From assembly GCF_036227485.1 (NCBI RefSeq), contig NZ_CP109479.1:4340001-4404000 (forward strand): a DNA stretch of 64,000 nucleotides, given 5' to 3'. This DNA comes from Streptomyces sp. NBC_01451 (GTDB lineage Bacteria; Actinomycetota; Actinomycetes; Streptomycetales; Streptomycetaceae). Both the position numbers and the translations under genes were made by a program. Within the stretch, counting starts at the first letter, position 1, and each line of letters starts with the position of its first letter. Of this stretch, positions 7,256 to 15,733 are shown one piece after another. The notes beneath the pieces were generated by a model that did no database searches, was not told the DNA's origin, and saw only the letters and a list, made by a program, of their open reading frames with translations.

Positions 7256-8560
7256 TCAGAAGATGTCCGGGCACCACGGTCGCCTGGACGTACGCAGCAG
7301 GGCGTCGGCCACACGGGCGGCGCCCGCTCGTTCTTCCCGCACCCGCCCCAGCGCCGCCAGCCGCACCGCCGACTCGTCACCGAGCCACAGCGCCGCCAAC
7401 TCGCTTACATCCAGGGTGATTTCGGCGGCGTCACGAACACCTGACGTGCAGGAGCCGACGCCCGCCTCGGACACGTCGAGCCGGTAGCGTCCCCCGGCGA
7501 ACCCGGCCGGGTCGACGACCTCCAGGACAAGGCTGCGGCTGCCGCCGACCGCCCCACCGGCCGCCCCGCCAGTCACCCCCTCGGCCGTCCCGTCGTACGG
7601 ACGTGCCTCCAGGGCCCGTACGACATCCAGGATCCGCACCCACAGCCAGTCCGCGTGCGTGGTGAGCCTGGCCGCCCGCGGATTCGGCAGGAAGAAGGGG
7701 AGCAGGTCGTCCGGGGCGCGCCAGCCGGTCTTGACCCTGGTGATCCAGTCGATCGAGCAGAGGTACTGCCACAGGGCGCGCTCGGCGGCGGGCGTCGCGG
7801 CGATCAGCCAGTTCACGTCGGCGGTGTTCTGCGGCTGCTTGGCGTCCCACTTGTCCTCGGCCTCGTACGAGACAAGCCCGTCGATCTCGCCGTCCGCCGA
7901 ACGGTGGACGGCGTAGAAGGGCTCGTCCCAGGACTCCCCGAACCGCACCACACCGGTGTTGACCTGCCACCAGCGCTCGTCACGGCTCACGGCACCCGGC
8001 TGCTGCCGCGCGAGCCGCGTGTGCAGCTCCGGCCCCAGCTTCCGTACGTCCGCCGCGTCCACGAGGTCGATACGGCCGCCGTCCGCCGGGCCCGCCCAGC
8101 GGGGGTCGAGGCCCGCCCGCGGTACGTCGATGGTCCACTCCGAGGCCCAGGTGGCGGGCCCGAAGCCGTACCGTCCGTAGATCGGGTACTCGGCGGCGAT
8201 CAGGGTGGCGACGACGTCCCCGCGTTCCTTCGCGGCGGTGAGGTCCTGGGTCATCATCCGGGTGAGGATGCCCCGGCGGCGGTGGGTAGGGGAGACGGTG
8301 ACGTTCGAGATCGCGTCCGCGGGGACGGTCGCGCCGGCGCCCACGCTCAGGTCCTGCGGGAACGAGCGGAACGTCGCCACGCATCGTTCGCCGTCGTACG
8401 CGCCGAGGGTCCGCCCCGGCAGGAAGCCGCCTCGGCGTGCCTCCAGCTCCGTGTCCGTGACCTCGGGCGACCGGAGGAACCCGGTGCTCAGGGCCCTGGT
8501 CCACTCCCGGAGTCCGTCCTCGGTGACGGTGCGTACGTCGATGTCGGCACGGGGGGTCAT
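7256..8560 (-). CDS. Eis-like GNAT N-acetyltransferase
   Basis: A 434-residue protein with the three-part Eis architecture. The N-terminal GNAT domain carries the acetyl-CoA loop [15 protein letters not shown] (about residues 89-103). A second degenerate GNAT-like region follows, then a C-terminal sterol-carrier-like domain (about 330-434) ending in CPDIF; Eis enzymes use the free C-terminal carboxylate in catalysis. Family members acetylate amines on aminoglycosides or protein lysines from the cytoplasm; the substrate here is unknown. A Gly/Ala/Val-rich insertion ([12 protein letters not shown]) lies in the SCP-like domain. It is a single gene on the minus strand. Confidence 0.85.
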   Translation of the reverse strand: MTPRADIDVRTVTEDGLREWTRALSTGFLRSPEVTDTELEARRGGFLPGRTLGAYDGERCVATFRSFPQDLSVGAGATVPADAISNVTVSPTHRRRGILTRMMTQDLTAAKERGDVVATLIAAEYPIYGRYGFGPATWASEWTIDVPRAGLDPRWAGPADGGRIDLVDAADVRKLGPELHTRLARQQPGAVSRDERWWQVNTGVVRFGESWDEPFYAVHRSADGEIDGLVSYEAEDKWDAKQPQNTADVNWLIAATPAAERALWQYLCSIDWITRVKTGWRAPDDLLPFFLPNPRAARLTTHADWLWVRILDVVRALEARPYDGTAEGVTGGAAGGAVGGSRSLVLEVVDPAGFAGGRYRLDVSEAGVGSCTSGVRDAAEITLDVSELAALWLGDESAVRLAALGRVREERAGAARVADALLRTSRRPWCPDIF

Positions 8561-8666
8561 GGGGTCAGGCTAGGGGGAGGGTGGGTGGCCTGTCGCGCGG
8601 ATTTCCCCCGCCCTCGCCGCCCCTACCCGTCCCCGTCCCGCCCCATCCCGTTGCTGGAGGTTTCCC

Positions 8667-9296
8667 TCAGACCAGCAGGTCCTCCACCTGTGCCTCGCCC
8701 TCCCGGTAGCGGCGGGCGATCTCCCCGCTGCAGTCGTCCGCCGTCCGCTGCAGGCCCTGCCGCCGCTGCGAAACCTGCTGCTCGTACCGCACCAGCCTCC
8801 CCATCGCCGCCGTCAGCTCCGGATCCGTACGCGCGTCCAGGTCCGACAGCTCGACCTCGGCGAGCATCTCCGCCGCGAGCCGCCCGTACTCCTCGCTGTG
8901 CGGCGTCCCCAGCGTCACGTGCCGCGCCGACGACCGGTGGCGCGCCGGCGCGTCCGTCAGGATCTCCGACAGCCGCTCTACGACCGATCCCTCCCCCACC
9001 GCGACCACGGAGGTGGGCCCGCGCCGCGCGAGCTCCGCCCGCAGGATGTCGATGCGCCCCTGAAGCAGCCGCCGTACGTAGCTGAGGTCGGCCTCGTCGC
9101 GCTGGGCCTCCCGGCGCAGGACGCGCAGCTCGGCCAGGCGCAGCACGGTGAGGTCGTGCTCGGGCGGAGCGGGGGCCAGCAGCGAACTGATCGAAGTGAC
9201 CGGAGCAGGTGGAGCGACCGGAGCCGCCGGGCCGACGTCGCGCTGCTCGGGCGGTCGGGCGGCCGTATGAGGCCGCCCGGTACTCGGTGTGCTCAT
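8667..9296 (-). CDS. rsiG: RsiG-type anti-sigma factor (c-di-GMP-responsive, WhiG partner)
   Basis: A 209-residue protein with a disordered Pro/Ala-rich N-terminus (to about residue 45) and two helical hairpins. Each carries the c-di-GMP signature E-x3-S-x2-R-x3-Q-x3-D with exact spacing: E68 S72 R75 Q79 D83, and E172 S176 R179 Q183 D187. In Streptomyces RsiG, both motifs together bind a c-di-GMP dimer and the complex holds the sporulation sigma factor WhiG inactive (known for the family). The ATG at 9296 has GAGGG upstream. It is divergent from dtd. It would couple c-di-GMP level to sporulation timing in this strain (inference from homology). Confidence 0.85.
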   Translation of the reverse strand: MSTPSTGRPHTAARPPEQRDVGPAAPVAPPAPVTSISSLLAPAPPEHDLTVLRLAELRVLRREAQRDEADLSYVRRLLQGRIDILRAELARRGPTSVVAVGEGSVVERLSEILTDAPARHRSSARHVTLGTPHSEEYGRLAAEMLAEVELSDLDARTDPELTAAMGRLVRYEQQVSQRRQGLQRTADDCSGEIARRYREGEAQVEDLLV

Positions 9297-9465
9297 GTGC
9301 CCTCTACCGTCCCCTCGACAGGCGAATGGGTAGCATCGTGCCACCCCCGGTGGCCGCTATGTGACCGAGTGCCCCCGAACGGCCCCAGATGGGGGCTTAA
9401 GGATCAAAAAGAATCCCTCCACAGGCCCTGCGCGACCGCTCCGGACGGCACGGCATGATGGGCCC

Positions 9466-9891
9466 ATGCGTGCAGTGGTGCAGAGGGTGGACGGCGCGAG
9501 CGTCGTCGTGGACGGCGAAGTGACGGGTGAGATCGCGGGCGAGGGCCTGTGCGTCCTCGTCGGTGTCACACACGAGGACACGAAGGAGAAGGCGGCCCAA
9601 CTGGCCCGCAAACTCTGGTCGATCCGCATGCTCGCGGACGAGAGATCGTGCTCCGACATCGACGCCCCGCTGCTCGTCATCAGCCAGTTCACCCTGTACG
9701 GCGACGCCCGCAAGGGCCGCCGCCCCACCTGGAACGCGGCAGCCCCCGGCGACGTCGCCGAGCCGCTCGTCGACGAGGTGGTCGCCCAACTCCGTTCCCT
9801 GGGCGCGACGGTGGCCACGGGCCGCTTCGGCGCCCAGATGCGGGTCACCCTGACGAACGACGGCCCGTTCACGGTCCTCGTGGAGATGTAG
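9466..9891 (+). CDS. dtd: D-aminoacyl-tRNA deacylase
   Basis: A 141-residue protein, the normal Dtd length. It begins MRAVVQRV and carries the two active-site signatures: SQFTLYGD (residues about 78-85) and the C-terminal NDGPFT, the counterpart of the cross-dimer Gly-cisPro motif. It hydrolyses D-amino acids (and glycine) mischarged on tRNA in the cytoplasm, as a homodimer. The ATG at 9466 follows a GC-rich leader without a strong ribosome site. It is convergent with ygfZ (46-bp gap). Confidence 0.95.
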   Translation: MRAVVQRVDGASVVVDGEVTGEIAGEGLCVLVGVTHEDTKEKAAQLARKLWSIRMLADERSCSDIDAPLLVISQFTLYGDARKGRRPTWNAAAPGDVAEPLVDEVVAQLRSLGATVATGRFGAQMRVTLTNDGPFTVLVEM

Positions 9892-9937
9892 CGGCCGAGG
9901 AGCGCACGTACAGGGGGTGGTGGGTCGTGGTCGGGGC

Positions 9938-10903
9938 CTACGGCTCGACCACGACCTCCTGTGCGGCAGCCGTCGTGTCGGCCATCAGCCGCGCGTCCAC
10001 CGCCACGTTCCGCTTCACCAGCGCGAGCGCGACCGGACCCAGCTCGTGGTGCCGTACGGACGTCGTGATGACGCCGATCTTCCGCCCGTCGGGCCCGTCG
10101 TCCGCGAGCCGCAGTTCCGTGCCGGGCGGCGGCAGGTGGACCTCGCTGCCGTCCAGGTGCAGGAACACGAGCCGCCGCGGCGGCTTGCCCAGGTTCTGGA
10201 CCCGGGCGACCGTCTCCTGCCCCCGGTAGCAGCCCTTCTGCAGATGCACCGCGGTGCCGATCCAGCCCAGCTCGTGCGGGATGGTCCGGTGGTCGGTCTC
10301 GAACCCGACGCGCGGCCGGTGCTGCTCGACCCGAAGCGCCTCGTACGCCAGCAGTCCCGCCGCCGGTCCGGCCTTCTCGGCGTACGACTCCAGCTCGGCA
10401 CGGGGGAGGAAGAGGTCACGTCCGTACGCGGTCTCGCGTACGACGACGCCCTCGGGGACTTCCGCGATGGCTCCGGCGGGGAGGTGGACGACCGCGAACT
10501 CGTCTGTCCGGTCGGCGACTTCGACCCGGTAGAAGAACTTCATCGACTCCAGGTAGGCGATCAGCGCCGCCTGGGTCCCCGGCTCCACATGGGCCCAGGT
10601 GGTCGTGCCGTCGTCGACCAGGTACAGCGCGTGCTCGATGTGGCCGTTCGCGGTCAGCACCAGCGCCTCGGTGGCCTGCCCCGCGGGCAGGTCGCTGACG
10701 TGCTGGGTGAGCAGCAGGTGCAGCCAGCTCAGCCGGTCGTCGCCGGTGACGGTGACCACGCCCCGGTGGGAGAGGTCGACGAATCCGATGCCCTCGGCGA
10801 GGGCACGCTGTTCGCGGAACAGTTCGCCGTAATGGGCGGCGACGCCTTCGTCCACCCCCTCGGCGGGGACGGCGCCGGGCAGGAACAGCAGAGGGCTCTT
10901 CAT
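9938..10903 (-). CDS. ygfZ: YgfZ/GcvT-like folate-binding protein
   Basis: A 321-residue member of the YgfZ family, tetrahydrofolate-dependent proteins that help repair or assemble certain Fe-S clusters. The diagnostic KGCYRGQE motif (about residue 240) supplies the conserved redox-active Cys. The N-terminal half has the GcvT-like fold (VDLSHRGVVTVTGDDRLSWLH). It follows nur on the same strand with only a 10-bp gap and may be cotranscribed. Start is the ATG at 10903. Confidence 0.9.
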   Translation of the reverse strand: MKSPLLFLPGAVPAEGVDEGVAAHYGELFREQRALAEGIGFVDLSHRGVVTVTGDDRLSWLHLLLTQHVSDLPAGQATEALVLTANGHIEHALYLVDDGTTTWAHVEPGTQAALIAYLESMKFFYRVEVADRTDEFAVVHLPAGAIAEVPEGVVVRETAYGRDLFLPRAELESYAEKAGPAAGLLAYEALRVEQHRPRVGFETDHRTIPHELGWIGTAVHLQKGCYRGQETVARVQNLGKPPRRLVFLHLDGSEVHLPPPGTELRLADDGPDGRKIGVITTSVRHHELGPVALALVKRNVAVDARLMADTTAAAQEVVVEP

Positions 10904-10913
10904 GGGGACAAGC

Positions 10914-11408
10914 CTACGACTCGGTACTTGAAACCTTGGCCGTCGGGGCGTGCGGGGTTGCCGCGCGGGGGGTCGCGCCCTTGCCGGCGGCGGCCTTGAG
11001 CGCGCAGTCCTTGCAGCGGCCGAAGATCGCGAAGTGCTTCATGTCGGTCTCGAACCCGAAGTCCTCGCGGAGCCTGGCGGTGAAGTCCGCGGCGGCGGCG
11101 ACATCCGTCTCGATCACGTTCTCGCAGTCGCGGCAGACCAGATGGATGTGGTGGTGCCGGTCCGCGAGGTGGTAGGTCGGCGCGCCGTGCCCGAGGTGGG
11201 CGTGGCTGACCAGATCCAGCTCCTCCAGCAGCTCCAGGGTCCGGTAGACCGTGGAAATGTTGACCCCCGACGCCGTCTTCCTCACTTCCACGAGGATGTC
11301 GTCGGGGGTCGCGTGCTCAAGGGTGTCCACGGCTTCGAGGACAAGCTGGCGTTGCGGGGTCAGCCGGTAACCGCGCTGCCGCAGATCACTTTTCCAGTCG
11401 GTGCTCAC
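10914..11408 (-). CDS. nur: Fur-family nickel-responsive regulator Nur
   Basis: About 164 residues. The wHTH (residues 10-80) has RGYRLTPQRQLVLEAV and the recognition segment NISTVYRTLELLEEL; the dimerisation domain contains HHHIHLVC and a C-terminal CKDC pair. The N-terminal STDWKSDLRQRGYRLTPQRQ is, as I recall it, essentially that of S. coelicolor Nur, the Ni-dependent repressor of sodF and nickel uptake. The start is one of two adjacent GTGs (11408 or 11411). C-terminally the protein has an Ala/Pro/Thr/Lys-rich tail beyond the core. Zn- or Mn-type Fur cannot be excluded without structure-based ligand checks. Confidence 0.85.
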   Translation of the reverse strand: MSTDWKSDLRQRGYRLTPQRQLVLEAVDTLEHATPDDILVEVRKTASGVNISTVYRTLELLEELDLVSHAHLGHGAPTYHLADRHHHIHLVCRDCENVIETDVAAAADFTARLREDFGFETDMKHFAIFGRCKDCALKAAAGKGATPRAATPHAPTAKVSSTES

Positions 11409-11440
11409 CACACCAGAGAGTCTAGGTCCACTCGCCCGCT

Positions 11441-12016
11441 TTACTTGAAGAAGGCGATTCCGTCGTCCGGCATATCGTCCGGCAGGGCCTTCGCCCAGCG
11501 TTCGACGTCCTCGGGGGTGACGACCTTCTTCAGGTGCGCCGACATGTACGGGCGCAGCTCGACGTCCGGGGTCTGCTTCTCGCCGACCCACATGAGGTCG
11601 CTGTGCACGTACCCGTAGAGCCGCTTGCCGCCGGTGTACGGCCCGGAGGCCGCCGTCCGCGCCACGGCGTCGGTCACGATGTCGATCTGGGGCTTCTTGG
11701 CGGCCAGCTCGCCGTACCAGACCTCGACGACACCGTCCTGGCGGACCATGACGACCTCGACCTTGCGGTCGGCGTCGACCCGCCAGTAGCCGGACTCGGA
11801 CTCCAGTGGCCGGACCTTGTTGCCGTCGGCGTCCAGCACCCACGAGTGGGAGTGGTACTCCAGGAAGTCACGTCCGTCGTGCGTGAAGGTGACCTCCTGC
11901 CCGAAGTTGCACTTCTCGTCACCGGGGAAGTCATAGACCCCCGCCCCGGCCCACTCGCCGAGCAGGAAGACGAGAGGCACAAGGTCCTTGTGCAGGTCGG
12001 ACGGGATCTCGATCAT
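11441..12016 (-). CDS. FABP-like/nitrobindin (THAP4 heme-binding beta-barrel) protein
   Basis: A 191-residue nitrobindin family protein (DUF1794) with the N-terminal GEWAGAG signature, then a ten-strand beta-barrel region. Relatives bind ferric heme through a C-terminal His and isomerise peroxynitrite or bind NO. It is cytoplasmic, with no signal peptide. ATG at 12016. It lies 32 bp upstream of nur on the same strand and downstream of a 33-aa membrane peptide gene. Confidence 0.85.
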   Translation of the reverse strand: MIEIPSDLHKDLVPLVFLLGEWAGAGVYDFPGDEKCNFGQEVTFTHDGRDFLEYHSHSWVLDADGNKVRPLESESGYWRVDADRKVEVVMVRQDGVVEVWYGELAAKKPQIDIVTDAVARTAASGPYTGGKRLYGYVHSDLMWVGEKQTPDVELRPYMSAHLKKVVTPEDVERWAKALPDDMPDDGIAFFK

Positions 12017-12050
12017 GAGCGACGGTTCCTGTGATTCCTGGAGAAGGGGG

Positions 12051-12152
12051 TCAGCGCTGGCCCTGGTACAGCTTCTTGACCGTCAGACCGGCGAAGGCGA
12101 GAACGCCGACGGCGACCAGAACAAGCAGGGCTTCGAAGAATGCCTCAAGCAC
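12051..12152 (-). CDS. 33-aa single-helix membrane peptide
   Basis: A GTG start at 12152 with GAGGAG 5 bases upstream leads a 33-residue frame: a VLEAFFEALLVLV hydrophobic helix continuing to residue 23, then basic VKKLYQGQR. The clear ribosome site, the membrane-helix pattern and the tight placement 34 bp before the nitrobindin gene argue that it is real. Function is unknown. Confidence 0.6.
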   Translation of the reverse strand: MLEAFFEALLVLVAVGVLAFAGLTVKKLYQGQR

Positions 12153-12221
12153 GGGGTGCTCCTCGGACGATCGGTTGGGCAGTACACGCGGTACAAGGCG
12201 GTACACACGCTACGCAAGGGC

Positions 12222-12250
12222 CGGGCCCCACTCTAGTCGGGTGGGGCCCG
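12222..12250. terminator. Intrinsic terminator hairpin after the membrane-anchored trio
   Basis: CGGGCCCCAC (12222-12231) pairs with GTGGGGCCCG (12241-12250), a perfect 10-bp stem with a 9-nt loop. It lies just downstream of the 12309 stop in the minus direction. Confidence 0.7.
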
Positions 12251-12308
12251 GTGCTCACGGCGAGGTCCGCAGAGGTCCGCAGAGATGCGCGGAGATGCGC
12301 GGAGGTCC

Positions 12309-13229
12309 TCAGTCGAGCAGCTGGCTCTGCAGGGTCACCGTCTGCTGGAACGGTACGTCCAGGGCCTCGCCCTTCCGGGACTGCACGATCAGCGCGATGG
12401 TGTCCCCGGCGGACAGATACGCGTGCCGGACCTGCTCGACGCCGTACGGCTTCGGCTCCACGTACAGCGAGCGTGGGATGTCCCCGAGCAGGGACGCGGA
12501 CGAGAAGCCCTCGTCCGGCTCGGACTCCTCACCGCCGCGGATCGTGTATTCGGGGCCGTCGTAGTGGGCGAGGTCCGCGAACAGCCCGTCGGCGACGGCC
12601 GCGGTGTCGAACCGCGCCAGGTAGATACGGGTGTGCGTGCCGTCCGGTGTGCGCCAGCCGCGCCCGGCGATGTGCCGCAGGCCGTTGTCGGTGAGCACCT
12701 GGCTGAACTCGTCGCGGTCCTCCACGTCCGCGTACTCCGACAGGAGGTCCCCCTTGGCCAGCCAGCCGTCCTCGCCGACGAGCCCCTCGTCGGTCTCGGC
12801 GCCCTTGGGCGCGGGCAGCACCAGGGCGCGCAGGTCGGCGTAGTGGGTGCCGGACGTGTTCACGTCGGCGAAGGGCGCGGGGCTGCCGGCCGGCAACGGC
12901 GGCCTGACCAGCACCGGGTACTCCCACCGTCCGTCGGGCTCGGTCGCCAGCCCTGGTACGTCGGTCCGCTCCATCCGGGTGATGCCGTACGCCGCGGACG
13001 CGCCCACCGCCGCGAAGACGGCCATGGCTGCGGTCCAGCGGAGGGCCGCGCGCAGGACACGGCGGTCCTTCCTGACCGCCGGCACCGGCTCCACCGGAGG
13101 CACCGGGGACTCCTGGTCCGCCTGTGGTGGTACGAGCGGTGGCGCTTGCGGGGCTTCGGGCAGGGAAGGCGCCGGCGCGTCCTCCCGCTGCGGCTCGGTC
13201 AGCTCCGTCTCGGTCCGGTGCTCGCTCAT
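12309..13229 (-). CDS. Membrane-anchored hypothetical protein (third gene of a coupled trio)
   Basis: 306 residues: an acidic Pro/Glu-rich cytoplasmic N-terminus (1-52), one transmembrane helix (about 58-82, AALRWTAAMAVFAAVGASAAY) and an extracytoplasmic domain. The domain shares DLRxLxLPxPKGA, GEDGWL and the following acidic helix with the gene at 14158. Its ATG overlaps the upstream stop (ATGA at 13226-13229). Transcription runs 14158, 13226, 12309, ending at a strong hairpin. No domain is recognised. A surface-exposed partner protein is likely, of unknown role. Confidence 0.75.
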   Translation of the reverse strand: MSEHRTETELTEPQREDAPAPSLPEAPQAPPLVPPQADQESPVPPVEPVPAVRKDRRVLRAALRWTAAMAVFAAVGASAAYGITRMERTDVPGLATEPDGRWEYPVLVRPPLPAGSPAPFADVNTSGTHYADLRALVLPAPKGAETDEGLVGEDGWLAKGDLLSEYADVEDRDEFSQVLTDNGLRHIAGRGWRTPDGTHTRIYLARFDTAAVADGLFADLAHYDGPEYTIRGGEESEPDEGFSSASLLGDIPRSLYVEPKPYGVEQVRHAYLSAGDTIALIVQSRKGEALDVPFQQTVTLQSQLLD

Positions 13230-14161
13230 ACCGCCTCCCCCGGCTCCGTGATGCGGTCGAGCTGCTCGCGCAGCAGCACCGCGACCTGCTTGGTGTTGAG
13301 TGGCTCGGCCGCGTACGCCGTGGCGCTGACGAGCACGTCGCCGACGTAGGCGGAGCAGTACATCGCGTCGAGCTCCATCTCGTCGCTCTTGGGCGGCAGG
13401 AAGCACTTGGCGTTCTTGTGGCCCTCGATCCTCGGGCCCTTGCGGAAGATGTCCAGGGCGTCCATGAACTCGCTCTGGAACCGGGACATGTCCCGGACAG
13501 TCGCCTTGTTCGCCATCTGGGCCAGCACGATGCTCACCGTGAAGGCCTCCTCCGAGTAGGTGGAGGGTTCAGTGCCCCAGCCCACGTAACTGCGCATCGC
13601 CATGCCCTTCACGGGCTGTCGGTCGATCTCCTTCTCCAGCCGCCTGCGCTGGGTGCGGGGCAGGTCGCGCAGCGACTCCTTGCGCAGGGCGGTGGCCTGG
13701 TCCCCGCTGAGCAGGGAGTCGGAGCCGAACTCCCCGATGTCCGGGCCGCGCTCCCAGGTGTCGGCCTCGTACGGCACGAGCAGGCCGGCGAGCCCGGACG
13801 GGGCCGTCTTCCGCTTCTCGTCGGCCGCGGCCTTCGGGAACTTCCAGACGGGGGCGCCCGCGTCCCGGTCCGCGTTGTCGACGGTCACGACGGTGTAGCC
13901 GGTGCCCGCGACGACGGCGCCGACGAGGAGGACGGAGGTGGCGACGGCGGCGATACGGCCGCGCCGCACCGGCTTGCGCGGGGCAGTGAGATCGGGGGCG
14001 GGAGTCACGTCCTGGGGCTCGGGGGTCTCCGAGACCTCCGGAACCGCAGGACTCTCCGCTGCTTCAGGGCTCCCCGAAACGGCAGGACTCGCCGGGGCGT
14101 CGGTGCTCTCCGGGACTTCGGTGCTCTTCCGGGCCTCAGGAGTTTCCGCGTTCTCGCTCAC
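13226..14161 (-). CDS. Membrane-anchored hypothetical protein (second gene of a coupled trio)
   Basis: 311 residues. A Ser/Pro/Glu repeat-like N-terminus (ETPEA, PESTDAP, SGSPEAAESP) of about 60 residues is followed by RRGRIAAVATSVLLVGAVVA, a single transmembrane helix (about 70-92), then an outside domain with two Cys (AKCFLPP, MYCSAYVG) that could form a disulfide. Start is a GTG at 14161 overlapping the upstream TGA (GTGA). The layout matches both neighbours, though sequence identity of the outside domain looks low. Function is unknown. Confidence 0.75.
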   Translation of the reverse strand: MSENAETPEARKSTEVPESTDAPASPAVSGSPEAAESPAVPEVSETPEPQDVTPAPDLTAPRKPVRRGRIAAVATSVLLVGAVVAGTGYTVVTVDNADRDAGAPVWKFPKAAADEKRKTAPSGLAGLLVPYEADTWERGPDIGEFGSDSLLSGDQATALRKESLRDLPRTQRRRLEKEIDRQPVKGMAMRSYVGWGTEPSTYSEEAFTVSIVLAQMANKATVRDMSRFQSEFMDALDIFRKGPRIEGHKNAKCFLPPKSDEMELDAMYCSAYVGDVLVSATAYAAEPLNTKQVAVLLREQLDRITEPGEAV

Positions 14162-14979
14162 AGTCGCTCCATCTGCCGCTCGGCCAGGTCCATGATCTTC
14201 GCCTTGGAGATCGGCTTGGTGTCGTAGAGCCAGATCTCCATGGCGATGTCACCGCGCCAGGCGTGGGCCTCGGCGCTGTAGATCGGCTCGTAGCCGGCCT
14301 CGGTCTCGGGCTTGGTGGTGATGTACACCATGCCGTCGCCCGTGCCGGGGATGGGCCAGCTGCGGGTGCCCTCCACGTTCCAGCCGTCGGCGGATTCCGC
14401 GGCGGCGAGGTACTCCTCCTGGCGGTACTGGACGAGCCGGATCTCGACGCTGTACGTGCTGCCCACCAGCCAGGTGGTGTCGGCCGCGCGCCGGAACTCG
14501 TCCGCGACGAGGTCACCGAAGAAGCCCTTCGAGTCCTCGACCTGATCCGCGTAGTCGGCGACGTCCAGCCAGCCGTCCTCGCCCGGTGGGAACTCCCAGT
14601 CCTTCGCTCCCTTGGGCCGCTTGAGCAACAACTTCCGCAGGTCCCCGTCGGTCCTCACCCGGCGGTCCTGCGAGGCCGGCAGCGGCTCGGGCCCCTCGCC
14701 CTCGGCCTGCGCGAGCACCGGCTGGGAGAGTGAGGGCAGTCCGGTGGGCTCGCGATCGGCCTGGACGAGATAACCGGCGCAGGTTCCGGCGACGAGCCCG
14801 AGCACCGCGGCACCGGCGATCAGCAGCGTCGTACGCCCCCGCCGACGCACCCGCGGTGGAGCGGGTGGCTCCGGCGGGGCCGCAGCGGCCTCCGGCGCGG
14901 CCGGTTCCTCGGCGGCCTCTGCGGCCTCCAGGATCTTCGGCGCTTCGGGTACTTCCGAGACTTCCAAGACGTCCCCCAT
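14158..14979 (-). CDS. Membrane-anchored hypothetical protein (first gene of a coupled trio)
   Basis: 273 residues: a Glu/Ala/Pro-rich N-terminus (1-43), a transmembrane helix (TTLLIAGAAVLGLVAGTCAGY, about 50-70) and an extracytoplasmic domain with DLRKLLLKRPKGAKDW and GEDGWLDVADYADQVED, resembling the third gene of the trio. ATG at 14979. It is the promoter-proximal gene, divergent from the DsrE-family gene. The trio probably arose by duplication; the products may form a heteromeric surface complex (inference). Confidence 0.75.
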   Translation of the reverse strand: MGDVLEVSEVPEAPKILEAAEAAEEPAAPEAAAAPPEPPAPPRVRRRGRTTLLIAGAAVLGLVAGTCAGYLVQADREPTGLPSLSQPVLAQAEGEGPEPLPASQDRRVRTDGDLRKLLLKRPKGAKDWEFPPGEDGWLDVADYADQVEDSKGFFGDLVADEFRRAADTTWLVGSTYSVEIRLVQYRQEEYLAAAESADGWNVEGTRSWPIPGTGDGMVYITTKPETEAGYEPIYSAEAHAWRGDIAMEIWLYDTKPISKAKIMDLAERQMERL

Positions 14980-15092
14980 GCAACGTGGCGCACGGATTCC
15001 CTATCCGCGCGCACAGGAGACCCATGGCGAACGCCCAGAGTTGTAAAGGAGTTGATTACGATTCGGACTCCCGCCCGGCCTACGATGCGGCC

Positions 15093-15455
15093 ATGGCGAA
15101 GAAGCTCGTGATCAAGGTGACGGCGGGGGCCGACGCCCCCGAGCGCTGCTCGCAGGCGTTCACGGTGGCGGCGGTGGCCGTGGCCAGCGGGGTCGAGGTG
15201 TCCCTGTGGCTGACCGGGGAGTCGGCGTGGTTCGCGCTGCCGGGGAGGGCCGCCGAGTTCGAGCTGCCGCACGCCGCGCCGCTGCCAGACCTGATCGACT
15301 CGATCCTGGCGGCAGGCCGCCTCACCCTCTGCACCCAGTGCGCGGCCCGGCGGGACATCACCGAGAAGGACGTCATCGAGGGCGTACGGATCGCGGGCGC
15401 GCAGCTCTTCGTCCAGGAGGCGATGGCGGACGGTACGCAGGCGCTCGTCTACTAG
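15093..15455 (+). CDS. DsrE/DsrF-like family protein
   Basis: A 120-residue DsrE-fold protein (AKKLVIKVTAGADAPERCSQ; GVEVSLWLTGESAW). Cys residues sit at ERCSQ and LCTQCAARR. Family members take part in sulfur relay or act as small oligomeric regulators. ATG at 15093; an upstream in-frame extension lacks support. The stop overlaps the stop of the convergent DUF397 gene by 4 bp. Confidence 0.8.
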   Translation: MAKKLVIKVTAGADAPERCSQAFTVAAVAVASGVEVSLWLTGESAWFALPGRAAEFELPHAAPLPDLIDSILAAGRLTLCTQCAARRDITEKDVIEGVRIAGAQLFVQEAMADGTQALVY

Positions 15456-15733
15456 AGCGAGCCCCCACTGACCGCCCCGACAAAGGCGTCCCAGGCCCCG
15501 GCCGCGAGAATGAGAGCGCCTCGACCGGGGTCCTTACTGTCCCGGACGGGGACGACGGAGGGGAGGTTGGGGGCGACTTCGACGCAGTTGCCGCCGTCCG
15601 AGTTGCTGTAGCTGCTCTTGCGCCAGGCGGCGGAGCGGAGGAGGTCGTCGGAGACCTCGACGCACTGACCGCCGTCCTGGTTGCTGTAGCTGCTCTTGCG
15701 CCACGTCAAGCTGTTCAGGTCGATGGCTCGCAT
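15452..15733 (-). CDS. DUF397 protein with two tandem repeats of the motif
   Basis: 93 residues containing the DUF397 core twice: WRKSSYSNQDGGQCVEV (about 11-27) and WRKSSYSNSDGGNCVEV (about 37-53), followed by the usual VPVRDSKDPGRGAL and a WDAFVGAV tail. DUF397 proteins are small partners of XRE regulators of the WhiJ/Scr1 type in actinobacteria. The ATG at 15733 lies inside the end of the XRE gene (19-bp overlap), so the pair is translationally linked. The internal duplication is unusual; most family members have one copy. Confidence 0.9.
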   Translation of the reverse strand: MRAIDLNSLTWRKSSYSNQDGGQCVEVSDDLLRSAAWRKSSYSNSDGGNCVEVAPNLPSVVPVRDSKDPGRGALILAAGAWDAFVGAVSGGSL

